The notes beneath the pieces are model-generated. The model was not told the origin of the DNA and did not search any database. It saw nothing but the letters and a program-made list of their open reading frames with translations. Positions 22,700 through 35,284 of a DNA stretch of 64,000 nt are shown here, one piece after another (within the stretch, counting starts at the first letter, position 1; every line of letters starts with the position of its first letter). A program made the translations under genes and the position numbers. The stretch covers positions 62,207,848 to 62,271,847 of the forward strand of contig OV277871.1 in assembly GCA_922989275.2 (NCBI GenBank). The letters are read 5' to 3'. The DNA comes from Gari tellinella (Eukaryota; Mollusca; Bivalvia; Cardiida; Psammobiidae).

Positions 22700-22865
22700 G
22701 TGCATGCAATCAAATTCTCCAATGTAATCGAAATGTAATCGCGATTACATTTTTCAAGTAATCGTAATTTAATCGATTACAGACTTTCAAAAAGTAACCG
22801 TAATCGTAATCGCATTTGCTGTAATCGTAATCGAAAGTAACCGATTACATTTCAAAGTAATCGGT
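22700..22865. repeat. GTAATCG-rich low-complexity tract
   Basis: gtaatcg and gtaaccg, with their inverse cgattac, recur about every 6-15 bases. This gives an irregular, partly self-complementary tract that runs directly into the trinucleotide tract on its right. Confidence 0.75.
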
Positions 22866-23222
22866 CTCATGTCTGGTAGGAGTAGAAGTAGCAGCAACAG
22901 CAGCAGTTGAAGAAGTGGTAGTAGTAATAGAGGTAGTATTGATACATGTAAAAGTATTGGCGTTTGTAGTTGTACTATTTGTTGAAGAAGTAATACACGT
23001 ATATGTAGTTGTAGATGTAGAAGTAGTAGAATTAGCAGGAACATCAATAATAGTAGTAGTGGTGGTAGAAGAAGCAGAAATGGGTGTAGCAGTAGAAATA
23101 GTAGTAGAAATTGTAGTAATAGTAGTAGAAGTAGTAGTAGTTGTAGTGTGAGCAGTAGTAGTTATTGCCGTTGTAGAAGCAAGAGTAGTAGTAGTTTTAG
23201 TAATACAAGTAGTTGTTATTAT
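22866..23222. repeat. GTA/GAA trinucleotide tract
   Basis: About 350 bases of interrupted gtagtagaa-type triplets. It creates long frames on both strands (Val/Glu-rich on plus, Thr/Ser- or Leu-rich on minus) that are artefacts of the repeat. Confidence 0.9.
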
Positions 23223-23303
23223 GTAAAACTGTCTATAACATATTAACAAAAAGCATAAATGCTGTTTGGAAAAGGTATGTCAGTATTTGAAATTGAGCAG
23301 TGT

Positions 23304-23610
23304 ACAGTGAACTAAACGTTATTTTGTCCCAATAAACGCCTTTACACTCAAACTATTATGTCCGTTACAATATGACCTATTCGGTGCCGCAAAGCCGTGC
23401 CAACCCCATCAATCAGTCCGCTGCAAACAATTTAAAACCCGATCAGACGTCGGGGTCCTCGGCGACTGATCAAGCTCCAAACTGTTTGCCACTCAGAGAA
23501 GAAAAACGATGGTTAGTCATTTCAAAAAGTTGTCATTTTCCACAGTTTAGTGCACTGTGTTTGCGTTTCTATTACATTTCAATGTGAAATAATAACGTAT
23601 TCTCCACTAT
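23304..23610. mobile_element. CAAACAGTTTGG MITE, nearly complete copy
   Basis: The left end cagtgaactaaacgttatt, ttgtcccaataaacgc is the inverse of the right end gtttgcgtttctattaca, aataataacgtattctccac. The central palindrome at 23423-23489 reads gcaaacaatttaaaaccc, gatcagacgtcgg and ggcgactgatcaagctcc, aaactgtttgc. It overlaps and explains a plus-strand ORF at 23372-23587. Confidence 0.75.
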
Positions 23611-26058
23611 AACAGAATGCAATTATAGTTATTCAGTACAAGTTGTCAATTTTAAGAAGCCGTAGAAATATAAAAAACAAATTATACATGTGGTCATTGT
23701 GTCAAACAAAATATAAATTTGTAAATGACATCGACGTTTTTAAATATAATTTTGAAATCTAGTTTATGCTATTTATTGTAAATATGAACTCCAACAGTTG
23801 GTATATGTTAGGTGTTGTTTGGTGTGTTTGCAAACACTTACATAATGCACTTAGTACATTGTATACAAGCCAACCATATTACCTTTTCTATATATTCCAC
23901 TATTCCAAAACATCCAATTTATTTCCTGAGCGTATTTATTTGCAAACCTTACGATTTCTCTTATATAAATACTGACAAAAATTTAAAAATTATTATCTAG
24001 ATTTAAGACTATCATCGATATAGATTCTCACTCTTGATACACGAAAAAACATACCAATCTTAGGAATTATCAGTTACTTTAGTCTACATCCCACAGAACT
24101 GACTGACACAGGTTTTAGCTACGGTGATATTGCCTCACTCAATCCGAAATGAACATCGATCCGTCTCGGCAGCCAACAGTTCTCTCATAGTCTTCTCATT
24201 TTGCGAGCGGCTGCATCTTACGCGGGCTATATAAATTGACACCTTCTCCTTGGAGCGTTCATCAAATACGTGTCCCAGAGTAGTCCTGGCTGATAAATAA
24301 TGGAACAGTTCTTTCCATTACTTCGAAGGGAAATCTATACCAACTGAATTAGTCGCCGGTTTTCCTTTTAAAAAGGAATGAAAAATTCAACAAGGCGTTG
24401 AGATCTATTAACAGTTTGGCAATTGATTTGGTCGCATTTTGCCCTTTACATCTATAACAGTGGATGAAAACGCCATTCTTTACCGTTTTAGCGACATAAA
24501 ACACAATGTAGAAAACAAAAAAGTGTTTTAACAGATATTAACAATGAGACGTTCTTATATAACTGTATGAAAACATACCCACCAACTCTAGTATAATATT
24601 GACCTCAATCAACAATGGTTCTTTAAATTTAGTAATGTGTTGAACGACGAATTTATGTTAGCAGTGTAGAAGTAATGCTTTCAATTATAGCATTGGCTGA
24701 CTGCCTGACCGTAACATTTTAACAAATCACAATTAACCTATATTGGATTGCCAAATATTTTTCATAAAAAGATTATCATAAAAGATAATATTTCAACTGT
24801 ACTATTCATACTAAGTGAACAACCGAACTACGGGTTAATCAACAGGAGATGTACTTACTTAGATTAGAATATAATCTACATTTTTAACCAATCAAACTGC
24901 CGTTTGCGCCCCATTAAATACGGCACTCAATCATTAAGAATTTTGTTGTGTTTCGACGTCGCGTGGTGTCTTGCGCGCGGTATAGATAACTCCGCCTCGT
25001 AGCAACTAGTTGTAAAGAATGCCATATTTGGGCGATCTCACAACCAGAATAAGCCACCTTTGTTTACGCTACGTGGGAATTATGTAGTCCTCGGCCAATA
25101 AAAATATATGTTATATTCTAAGTTATTTAGAGCATATTAATTTAAGCGGGTAGGTGCACCTTTGGAAAGTAATTATTAAATTCTTCAAACTTTGCATACA
25201 GACAGTAAAATTAGTTTCTATGACAAAACTGGTGAAAAAAGTGGGGGTACAGGACCATTCTTTTTCACAATTTGAGATTTTTCAAGGCTACCCCTCTAAA
25301 ATTGAAGCTTCACAAAAACTCCTACTTTTTTGTACTACGGGTTTTAAAACTTTATTTAAACAATCTATTTGTACAAAATGTATCCTAATTTATATTACTA
25401 TAGTAAGAATAAACCCTGAAAATAAAGTTTTTTTAAGATCCACAATAAAAATGTTTGATTTCACCGGAAAGGAATAAAGTTTACCCCACCTTTTTGTTAT
25501 AAAGGGAGAAAAAGGCACAGTGAAACTTGCCCTACAAATTGTAGCAAACTAAATACCAACTTTTTTATTTGTTGATTTTAGCCTTGCAAACATTAAGTTT
25601 TAGTGAAATAGCAAATAAAAACACAGGGTCCCGGATCTTTAAAAAAAAGATATAGATCATTTTATTAAAAAAATCCACTTTTTCTCATTTTTTCACTTTT
25701 TGGTGTATTTTTACCAAAACTATTTTTTTTTCAAAAAAATATCATTTGATCTATTGAATTGTCTATAATTTATACTAAAACTGTACTACCATGAAAATTT
25801 CATGCTTATATTCTGAGAAATTGAAATGAAATCGGATGTAACAAAATGCAACCTACCTATGAAAACGGTGTATGCTGTAAACTACGAATAGGACATAAAA
25901 CTTAAAAAGTCCCGTCCCGAACGAAAATCCAATTTTTTCCCGGGAAAATAGTATTTTAGGACTGTATGTATTCACCAAAAATGAGTTCTTAACATTTTTC
26001 GGAAAATGAGTTCGTAAAATATTTCGGAAATTTCATAATGCTCAAAAAGACAGGCCGA
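23611..26058. other. No supported gene
   Basis: Long AT-rich stretch. A TATATAAA at 24228-24235 sits in a locally GC-richer block. A second CpG-bearing block with CCAAT-type motifs lies at about 24890-25090. Either could be a promoter, but no exon could be attached. The 107-codon frame at 25154-25477 has no domain character. Oligo-T and oligo-A runs are frequent at 25640-25740. Confidence 0.3.
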
Positions 26059-26069
26059 CATCCTTAAAA

Positions 26070-26152
26070 TTAAGTGAAATCTTAATGGTTAAGAAGGGAC
26101 CACTCGCTAACGCTCGTTACGCCCCTTCTTAAACATTAAAATGTCACTTAAT
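26070..26152. repeat. Hairpin of about 80 bp
   Basis: The arms taagtgaaatcttaatgg, ttaagaagggac and ccccttcttaaacatt, aaaatgtcactta pair around cactcgctaacgctcgttac. One copy in the window. Confidence 0.6.
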
Positions 26153-29100
26153 ATGTTCTAACTATAACTTATAGAGCGTTTAGAAATGATTCTTTATTAA
26201 ATAATCGTCACTCGTTTGAATTAACAATCAGGTTGGACCAATATAATACACCGAGTATCTCGTCGTCTTACGATGCTGAAAAATTCATCTTGTTACAACT
26301 AAACGACCATAAACAGACATAATTGTAGCAAAAACACATTTTGTGACCAATAACGTTTACTAACTTTAATTCATCTTGCTGTCAGCATAAAAAGGTCATC
26401 CATCGCCTACATTTTTATTTACTTTAACCCCTCACTCCATATCGTGTTTCTAGTTTTAAAGATATGCCACCTGCTAAATCATGTTAAAGCTTTACTTTCA
26501 TCCAGTTTTAAGCTTTAAGTTACAATCTGCTAGGATATAGAAAATATTTGATGGCAAATATTCATGACTGTATAATGAGGAACTATTTTCTATAGTGAAA
26601 GAAAAACTCGAAGACGTAAAAGGTATTAAAGTAAATGAGTATAAACAATACGCCGGCTGTTCCATCGATCGCTATTCTAGCAAAGTAACTATTGTATTTT
26701 TTTGAGCATTGTTGGTGGTAAATATTCGAGATATTTTAAACAGTTGGTTGTTTAATTGAGAATAAAAGCAAGTAAACGTTCTAGTAGATATAGTTTTTAT
26801 GATTTTGTTCTGTATTAAGCTGTCCCCTTCAGGTAAATTGAAGGGCGACAATGTTTCTTTTAAGAGTTTTGATTATGAAAGGTTTTCCCGTATATAAAAC
26901 AGTTCTCCCTCCCCCTTTATTTACGCTCTATTTCGCAATACCTACAATAGTTAAGTGATCAAAATGACGGTTTAAACGCTCCTGTAGAACCCCGGCAATG
27001 CTGAGCATTTTCGTCAATGGACTGTTCCGTTAATAATGATTGATATTGTTTGTACTTTTTGAGTTTTTAGACTATTTTTGAAAATGAAAAGCGTTATTCA
27101 TATAAACAGTACATACCAGAATTAGTAAATGCCTTCAGAAACCTTCTGATATTGGTCTACACTGTTTGCAAAGGGAAGTATATATACTCTTTTTACTACT
27201 GTAAAGGTTAAGGTGTAACAATAGGCGAGTCAAATATTTACAATGTCTGTAACATTGCTCATATCGTTTTACCGTGCGATACAGATGACAGGAATAAATC
27301 AATTATAAGGAATGTATTACTACCCTGTTAAAGGGAAACACGATATAAATGCTAAGAAAATTATGGCTTAGATAGTTTATATTGGCGTCCTACAATCTGA
27401 GATAGGGAATACAAATGCTGTAATTATCATTGTACTCTGGACGACTCATTAATCGAGTTTTATCTTGGGTTCCGGAGCGGATTTGTACATTTTTCAAACT
27501 GTATGTTTCTATGTAGAGCAACTATGCATCTGACCCTAATCCAAACTGTTTGACACTTATTGTGTAATCACTATGCGTGTAGCGTTGGTAGATTTCGATT
27601 CTTTCTAAACAAGCGCATGTGTGCTAAAACAATTATTGTCAATTATAAACAGGTGGAAACTGATCAAACGCCAGGTAACATTTTACGTCTCCTCAGGCTG
27701 CAAAATGTTTGCCACTCATTAAACAATTTATTATCAGAACCTAAAAAATCTGTCACCTTTGCCTCTCTGATTGTAATGCATAGTCAACTTATTTAGGAGC
27801 CTGCTTTTACCTACATTGTATTGTTTTTGTTTGACTTTAATTGCGTTTAAACGGGACAGTATAACGTATTATCCACGTCAAGCATCAACTACTTTTAAAG
27901 GGTATAAAATTCATTTACTTCATTTATTTACTGGCATACTGTTGAAAATACTATTTTTATGATGAGTTGTTTATATGAACTATTCCATAGTTGAAATACG
28001 ACAACTAGATACTTACTGATTTTCAGGACTGTTTAAGTCAATGTCAGAGTAAAATAAATAATGTCGACTTTTAAAAAAAAGGTTATGATGGAGTCTTCTG
28101 ACCACGGTACACGTGTTTACATACATGTAAACTGAGTCGGGCCAGACTTGAATATTCTAAAACCAAATATGGGGTGATCATTGCGCTTGATAATTTCCGT
28201 AACCGCACGTAAGCCAGCTATATACGTTTTATTTCCTCTTATACAGAGCTTCACATATATGCAAACTAACACAACAGATAATACAGTTTTCAATACAATG
28301 AACAGAAGATAACACATTTACACAAACCTCTTACTTACGAACTAAGAAGAGAACTATGAATATTAAAGGAAGAATCTAATAGTTACAGTCATGAACACTT
28401 GCCAAAAGTATGTCTATAAACTGTTTAAGTCAAAGCTTGCTATTAATGCTCGATTGAGTGAAACAGTTTAAGATGACTGTTGTTACTTATTTTTAATTTT
28501 CAATTTTGTCGCAATATGATTGTTCGTTAAAACGCATCTCCAACTGAAACGAAACTAGAGAGATGAGAAAACGAATATCAATAAGCATATACTGTTAAAC
28601 ATTGCTGCTAAACGTTGCTGTTATACACGCGTACGTATAATTGTCATCGTTGACATGCATTGATTTAGTTATCGTAAAGAACAAATAAGTAGCTACGTGT
28701 TAGTTATCGTAAAGAACAAATAAGTAGCTACGTGTTACTTTTGTATGAATCTATATAGCTAACTGATAAATCGCTAAATTTTCATCTCTGATCAAAACGA
28801 AAAGAGAGAGAAGAAAACACGAATACCAGTAGGCACAATAAGTGACTTTAACATTTCAGTTATAAAGTGCATCTATACATACATTTCATAGCCACCGTGT
28901 ATTAGTTTATTGACACGTACTTCATTACATACTTTCTTATAATTTTAATAATAAATGGCATGTATATGTTGACTGCATTAAACCAGCACGTTTCGTGGGA
29001 GTAAGAGCAATTAACAGTGCTACCCAACATAATCTGAAATAACATTTCGTGATCGTTTCGGCATACATTTATCACATCTGGTGCATAGTTGTTTGCAAGA

Positions 29101-29300
29101 CAGTGATAAATGTATTCCCTTTCGTTTTCTAGCGATCTGCATTCGGTTGCAACGATAAAAGTCGACATTCAATATACCTGATATTACTTTATTTACATAG
29201 ATAAATTGTTCAATATAAACCAGTCTGTTCGAAAAATAAAGAAGCGGGCTATAACTGAAAAAAATGATCATTCATTTTTTGTTGGCGAAATATCGATATG
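26153..29300. other. No supported gene; repeat fragments
   Basis: It contains an AAAGCAGG-family fragment (about 26483-26534), single arms of the CAAACAGTTTGG MITE (about 27540-27560 and 27690-27712) with the family's right end near 27830-27875, and a 35 bp direct duplication (separate entry). A 66-codon minus-strand frame at 28117-28317 starts with a hydrophobic segment but has no homology I recognise. Confidence 0.35.
28667..28736. repeat. 35 bp tandem duplication
   Basis: agttatcgtaaagaacaa, ataagtagctacgtgtt occurs twice in direct tandem with no difference. The surrounding sequence also looks loosely duplicated (cgaaactagagagatgag near 28550, cgaaaagagagagaagaa near 28798). Confidence 0.85.
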
Positions 29301-29311
29301 AGTGTGAAGCA

Positions 29312-29561
29312 TGTGGATCCTGATCGGACGTTGAGATTGACTTTTGGTCGGACTCCAAACTGTTTTCAATGAACATAGTGTCTTGACGTAAACGTCGTTA
29401 TGAGGACATACTAAAGTATTCTCCGCTGTGCACACTCTTTGCAAAACCCGAGTACTTAGGCAGTGAATGTACGTGTGAACCCATTTACTGCCTACCCCGA
29501 GTACAATGGTTATTTGCAAAAAGTTTGAATCCTGATCAGACTCCTTGTAAAAGTGTTTGAC
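29312..29561. repeat. Two CAAACAGTTTGG palindrome relics
   Basis: The first (29312-29372) reads gtggatcctgatcggacg then ggtcggactccaaactg. The second (29515-29561) reads gcaaaaagtttgaatcc, tgatcagactcc then aagtgtttgacactc. A downstream block at about 29580-29670 (aagcggacggcaattg, gatgatgatgtcatg) is a dispersed companion sequence also seen at 20875 and 39780. Confidence 0.6.
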
Positions 29562-30143
29562 ACTCAGTTTTATATATTTTTCGTCAAATTTCTAAAATTC
29601 AAATTGAGAAGTAAAAGCGGACGGCAATTGTTTATAGATGATGATGTCATGGAAGTGAAGGGGTTAAAAGCGAATACTTTACAACACACGATATAGCAAT
29701 TGGCCAAATATATCAATCGAGATAGCTTTCCTACAATTATTGTCTCACTCTCACCAAGGTTAGAAGGAAGAGGAGGGTTTATAGCGATTAATGTTCTATC
29801 ATAAATCAGTTAACTCTTCCAATGGCATAGGCAAGTCAGAATAAAGTTGATTATAAACCCCATATCATTGTCTAGCCTCCCCTATATCGAGAAAGTACTA
29901 TTAAATAATAAATGTAGCGCCCATATTGCATTGTCTTGTCTGAAACTCGAATTAATATTTCAGATGTGAAAGATGAGAAACGTTTTACAAGTTTGAAGAC
30001 TAAAACGTGTTCTATAAAAAGTTTTAAACGAATACGACAAAAGAGTATTAATGGATACATACATACCTTAGCGGCAATCTGTGTCATCAGTCATTTCACG
30101 AAATGACTAGCTTATCTGTGAATGACTTTTTCACATAAGTCCT

Positions 30144-30689
30144 TTAAAGCGACTCGCAACCAGATGGTGCATTAAAATAGTAATTTGTAAATATGTGTCA
30201 AACGCTTATATAAATGGTAAAGAATTAGTTTAGGATAATAAATTCTGTTTAAAAAAATGTATTTCAATAAAAAAAAAAATACTGGTCTCTGGTGGGATTC
30301 GAACCCGGGGCCCGACATTGGCGGACAGAATGCAAAATAGGGGAAACCGCTTAGACCAATGGACCACGGAACTATCCGTTTATCTCGGATCGATTTAACG
30401 TATTTCAATGTGTAGCGATCGAAAGTGCATACAACTTCGTAATTCGGCTCGGGTTTATGTCTGAGCCCGTGTAGAGAAGCAACAACAACAACTATACCGT
30501 CTACTAGTCGGTATAGAAAAACGATGGAAAATATCTAAAAATCTAAGATTCGGTGACGATTCTTGAAACTTTTTTTGGACTGATCATATTTTTTTAATGT
30601 CAGAAGCCAAATAATGCCACAAATTTGCTTTTATTTGAGTATTTTATTTTATTTTGACAAGTACACCATCCGGTTGCGAGTCCCTTTAA
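30144..30689 (-). mobile_element. TTAA-flanked TIR element with tRNA-like unit, copy B
   Basis: The uninterrupted copy runs from ttaaagcgactcgcaacc to ggttgcgagtccctttaa. On the minus strand the tRNA-like unit has ccgtggtccattggtct as A box and gggttcgaatccc (30306-30294) as B box, followed by a run of ten T. Its tRNA-like body differs almost completely from copies A and C, although the rest of the element is alike. The internal hairpin also differs (ctataccg ... cggtatag) yet still pairs. Confidence 0.8.
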
Positions 30690-33600
30690 GGTGGTTCGCA
30701 TGTCTGCTTATTTCCTGTCAAACCTATTTTTATTATTATGTGTGTGTGATCTGTACAAAAAACATCATGCGGATACAGAAGACATAAACGCTTGTCCAAG
30801 CAACACGGGTAGCTTTGTGAATTTATTAAGGTTGTAACCCTGTGGAGAACAGTACCTTAATATGCACTCCATAGATAATCGGCTTGTTCAAGAAGTAAAA
30901 CATGCTGGTAGAGTTTTATGACGCTTATATCCTGCTAAATGCTAATGCCACTACTGACTTTACCTGGCAGTTAAAAACGGTTTTGACCCAGAGTAATTGT
31001 TTATTATTTTACCACACTATTTACTTTATCATTTCATTCTAGAATAATTGACCATTATCTTAATTTGATTTATCAATATATGAGCCGTTCCATGACAAAA
31101 CCTGTATTAGCGACGTTGCATACACAATGACGTAACAATCGATCAAAGTTTGACGTCATGCTTTCAACTTTTTCCCACCGTCAACCAGGAAGTATTTGTG
31201 TTTACAATATCATTTGGATCTATAACGTGGGGTTGTAAAATGAAAAATTGATACATGTAGTGATCTTGAGGTAAGAAATCTAGATATAAAATCTATTGAT
31301 ATATTCACTTGATAAAGGTTTTATGTACTAAATATGAGTGTTTTAAAGCGAAGTTTAGCCAGCCATGTGTTGTGTTTGTGCATGCCTCCATATTTGTTTA
31401 TACTCTGACCGCTGGTCGAGAGTGTGTTTTCCTAATCGCCATGTACTTTTTAAGCGTTTAAAATAAATTTATTTTTTAGATAATCTTTAAATTCATAAAC
31501 GTTTGACGATTGTATAGACCTAGAGAAATGTTGATTACATAGTCCCCTGTGAAATGGTGGTTTCTGACATGTTTTAGGCAGCTTTTTTATGCGCTTGATT
31601 TCCACTAATTGTTTTCAATTTAATGCAAAGTTTCATAAATTACCGACTTTACAAGGTTAAGGAATCTTATTTGAAGGCCACCAACTTTGCTAGACCAGTT
31701 AGTATATATACATGTAGTTCTAGATTTAAATGTGTCAGACATAGGTATTCTGCCTTTGTTGTCTAGGCTCTCTATATCTAAGAAGAGTTGTCCCAGAGAA
31801 CTTGGACTTGCTCCAAGAGAAGTCTGACTTGCTTTTGCAGATGCAGAAGAATGATGACGAAGAGTTTAGTGTCTCTCCTGATATGACTCGTATTACAGAC
31901 TCCTTTAGGATTGTTTGCAGGTTTTGTTTATGGAGCTTCACATGTTGAAGTTTCGGGGCTAGATCGACTAGTACGTCGTCATCGTTGAATGTGGCATATT
32001 TATCGCAAGTCAAAAAAAAGTGTGTACACTTCTACTAGGTGGGACCGGAACATTCTGCCCGGGAATTTGTTATGCCTCGATGGTCTCGGTGCGTTCTGGG
32101 CGCGTTCTCGCATTCCGAACAGGTATAATACAGACTTAAATCTATGTAAAAAAGTAAGGATGTCAACGGGTAATCGGTTAACCGTTAGAATGTCCGATTA
32201 TCTGTTAGAAAAATCGGTAGTCGGTTAATCGTAAAAATGTAAAAAATATTAAAGTTCTGAACAGGCGGCGTTAATTTGTTTAGGTCTGAAGGAGATAGCC
32301 CGAGGTTATCGGTGACAGTAAACGAGGGGATTAAAAATAACAGATAGGTTTTTTTCTGTTTTTTTGTTTTGTTGCAAATCCTTTAACGATCTTGCATACA
32401 CTGGCAACACTTAATGAAAATTATACTCGCCGTGGCTTTAAACAGGGGTGCCATTATGAGCGGTGATAGTTTTAAATATACATGTTGATCTAGCATCGAT
32501 ATCAGACTAAAACCCATCACTATATACATGTTGCAAAAACATCTCTTTAGTAAAGCGTCGATTCATTTTTTTTTCAGTATTATACAGGTAACGTAATCCT
32601 TTTATATGACAGATGAAAGGATTACGTTAATTTTATTCAAGTACATTGATCTGATTTATAAGACCTGTACTAATATAAACGGATTTTGATAGTTGGCTTC
32701 GTGTTTGAAGATTATTGATTTATAGTTTTGCTACGCATCAAATGCTCATTTAAAGATGACGACTTACATGCAAATTTTATACGTGTCTTGAAAACTGAAA
32801 ACTGTTTATCAATTAGTTCAGACCCCATGCATAGCCACATTGCATGCTTTAAAAATGTCGTCAGAATTTTTATTTCAACTGGTTATTTAGACCGTTGTAT
32901 TTATTTTGTCAACTATCGAAAGGCATAACGATAAAATTTAGAGAATTTCCATCTTACAAAACATTTTTGATATGTTTTTAAGTTATAATAAATGTCAGTG
33001 CTAAAATAACTCACTGTATATTAACAAACATAAGGTCATTTTATGAACTCCCGAATTAACTATTGCATATACTAAATGACTTTATTGCTAAATACATTTT
33101 AACAACATATCATAGATCGAAATCAGTGAGATATATTAACTAAATAGTGTCTTTTTTATGAGAAAATTCGAGCTTTGTTGTTATGTATTTCAATGAAAAC
33201 TAATTATTTATAATTCTAGGCTCAATATAAGAGAGCAAGCTTGTTTGTTATGGTGTATGTTATACCCAGCATATGTCATTATTAAAGCATCTTTATATCG
33301 TTAAACTACATGGTATTTTAACACATGAGGTCGCTATTCTATAGGGGCTATGCTTCTTCGTAAAGGGTCAGTTTCCTTCGTGTGCCAGGGTCGTAATTTT
33401 ATGACCGGATAACCAAAATACTATGACCGGGGGTTAAATTAAAAACAAAAGGCTCCGGGTCACTTTTCTATGGAATCATTGTACTCCGTTACTCCGGCTG
33501 TGGAGTAAAACGATCCTTTGTCGCAACTGTCGGGTAATATTGAACGTGGTTTACCGCTCGGAAAATTAAACGGTTGTCTAGTTAGTCAAATGGCCAATTA

Positions 33601-34280
33601 TTTATATCCCTAAAAACGACTCAAAATGACAAAATATATTTAGTCTAGGATTTTGTTATATTTATGTTTTGACAGGTTGCCTTCCAATCATTATTCTCTA
33701 ACCCCTACTCTACTCTACCGTACCCCCTACGATTGTTGTAGATCTAGATCTAGATTTTTTTGATTTTTTTTTAAAAAGTAGATTCTGTAGAATCCAGCAT
33801 TGATCAACTTGTTAATCTAGGTGCTAGAAAGTGTAAAACCATGTAGACCCTAATTTAGCCGACAAGTCCAGTCTACCATCTTTACAATCCCGTAGATCGA
33901 AATACCTTTTTGAAATTAGTTTGTTTTTGGTACAAATGTCTAGTAGATTTCTATATGGGTTGGTATCGCTATACACGGGTTTAATTGTAGGTTGCATCAA
34001 GTAAACAGGCCCGTTATGATGTCATAATCATACGTCACAAATACAAATGACGAAACCTAGCCGTAAAATGAAAACTAGACAACAAGTCTGTTTCACTGTT
34101 TGATATGTATGAATTCTCAAGTTCGATGACATTAAAGATCTAGTTATGAATGCAATTTTTTTTATTTTCAAACAATACAGACTTAAACCAACCATTGCAC
34201 CTCGCGGGCGGAAATTTAATTATAGTTCTCTGAAAAAAGACCACAGCTTGGATCTTTTTATCCAATAAAATAAAGTAGAT
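30690..34280. other. Mostly unassigned; one promoter-like block and small repeats
   Basis: At about 31100-31275 a run with tgacgtaa, a tgacgtcat and a strong donor-like gatcttgag|gtaagaa could be the 5' exon of a plus-strand gene, but no coding exon was found. At 32590-32640 a hairpin aacgtaatcctttt / gaaaggattacgtt is clear. At 32155-32240 ggttaatcggtt-type motifs repeat. At 33360-33440 tatgaccgggggtt and its partial inverse suggest an old repeat. Confidence 0.3.
31735..32013 (-). pseudogene. Unrecognised coding-like frame, possibly a frameshifted fragment
   Basis: This 92-residue minus-strand frame reads like protein at its start (DDDVLVDLAPKLQHVKLHKQ). Near its middle, a different frame becomes the protein-like one (SLGQLFLDIESLDNKGRIPM). 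That pattern suggests a single frameshift in an old coding fragment or processed copy. I do not recognise the family. It could equally be chance. Confidence 0.25.
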
Positions 34281-34285
34281 CTTAG

Positions 34286-34345
34286 AATGAATGAATGAAT
34301 GGTGTTTTACGGCCCATCGACACAAAAAGGTCATTTAGAGCCGAG
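34286..34345 (-). repeat. SINE 3' tail fragment
   Basis: On the minus strand gtcgatgggccgtaaaacac, then (cattcatt)n is the ending of many mollusc SINEs. The head is missing. The overlapping ORF at 34282-34584 partly reads through it. Confidence 0.6.
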
Positions 34346-34643
34346 AAAGTAGATATTAGTTTAAACGACGTTTGGTTTTTCATATAACACCATACAATTC
34401 GAAAATAGTTTTTATTTACATTCAAGTTAATTGAAGGCAGCGATAAATAAACCGACCCAAAACAATAAACCATCTGTCTCAGAACTTTTCGACTGGATTC
34501 TAGACGCCATTCGGAGATACATGTACTTGGCATTTCATCTGGCTCGAAATTATTCAATTGTTCAAATAAGTCAACAGTGCTCAATAGTCGTTTCGTTTAA
34601 TTGGATGTAGAAATGCTTAACTCTTGTAATATTACATTAACAA

Positions 34644-34907
34644 GTGTGTACCATAGGCATATCTTCACTACAAGGGAAAACCTTAACGTCGCAAACCGTG
34701 ACGTTGACGTCATCCTGTTTTTTTTTAAAACGATCAACAACGCATCACGTTGTAACGTCTGAAAAAGTATACAAATGTGTCATATCGCCGAAGAAAACAA
34801 TTGAATTCGAAAGTTTAAATAATGGTCTTTCAGAAAATGAGAAAAAACAAATTTCGAAAAAATTGTCACTAATACCGGTTTTGTCATGGAACGGCCCATA
34901 TATTTAG
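34644..34907 (+). other. Unrecognised 87-residue frame
   Basis: The frame is Ser/Thr/Lys-rich and ends NEKKQISKKLSLIPVLSWN. An aataaa lies at about 35066. No domain, signal peptide or splice context supports it. It sits between two repeat fragments and is more likely chance than a gene. Confidence 0.15.
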
Positions 34908-34952
34908 CAAAACGTAATTTCTTCACATCTTTTTTTATTAATCGCCTTTTCC

Positions 34953-35052
34953 AATGTGTGTGTGTTTGTTATGGTATGACTGTGTGTGTGTTCTGCTTGA
35001 GAGGTGGGTGTATTGTTTGTATTGCGTTTTCTGCTTGAGTCTTTCGTATTTA
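34953..35052 (+). mobile_element. Fragment of the Penelope-type element's 3' tail
   Basis: ttatggtatgactgtgtg, ttctgcttgagag, gtgggtgtattgtttg and gcttgagtctttcgtatt occur in the same order and spacing on the minus strand at 45793-45688, downstream of the reverse transcriptase remnant. This is thus a second, short insertion of the same element's 3' end. Confidence 0.65.
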
Positions 35053-35222
35053 TTATTTACAAAGAATAAAAGAAATATTTTATTATAATCAAACTCATTA
35101 TTAGCCCTTATCCAGCGGTGATATCGTCTGTTTCAAAGTCGTCTTCAAAGTTCTCTTCTGTAAAATTGATAAATTTAGATTTGTATATTTTGTAAGTAGA
35201 GAAACCTAAAGACGAGTGATCA

Positions 35223-35284
35223 ACAGTCTGGATCCAGATCAGACATCGTGTTATTCGGCGTCTGATCTCGACCCAATTGTTTAC
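35223..35284. repeat. CAAACAGTTTGG-family palindrome
   Basis: acagtctggatccagatc, agacatcgtg faces cggcgtctgatctcgac, ccaattgttta. Pairing is good across the gatcagac / gtctgatc stem. Confidence 0.7.

Noticed and set aside
22787..23249. Thr/Ser-rich, Leu-rich and Val-rich frames on both strands
   Set aside because: They are translations of the GTA/GAA trinucleotide tract.
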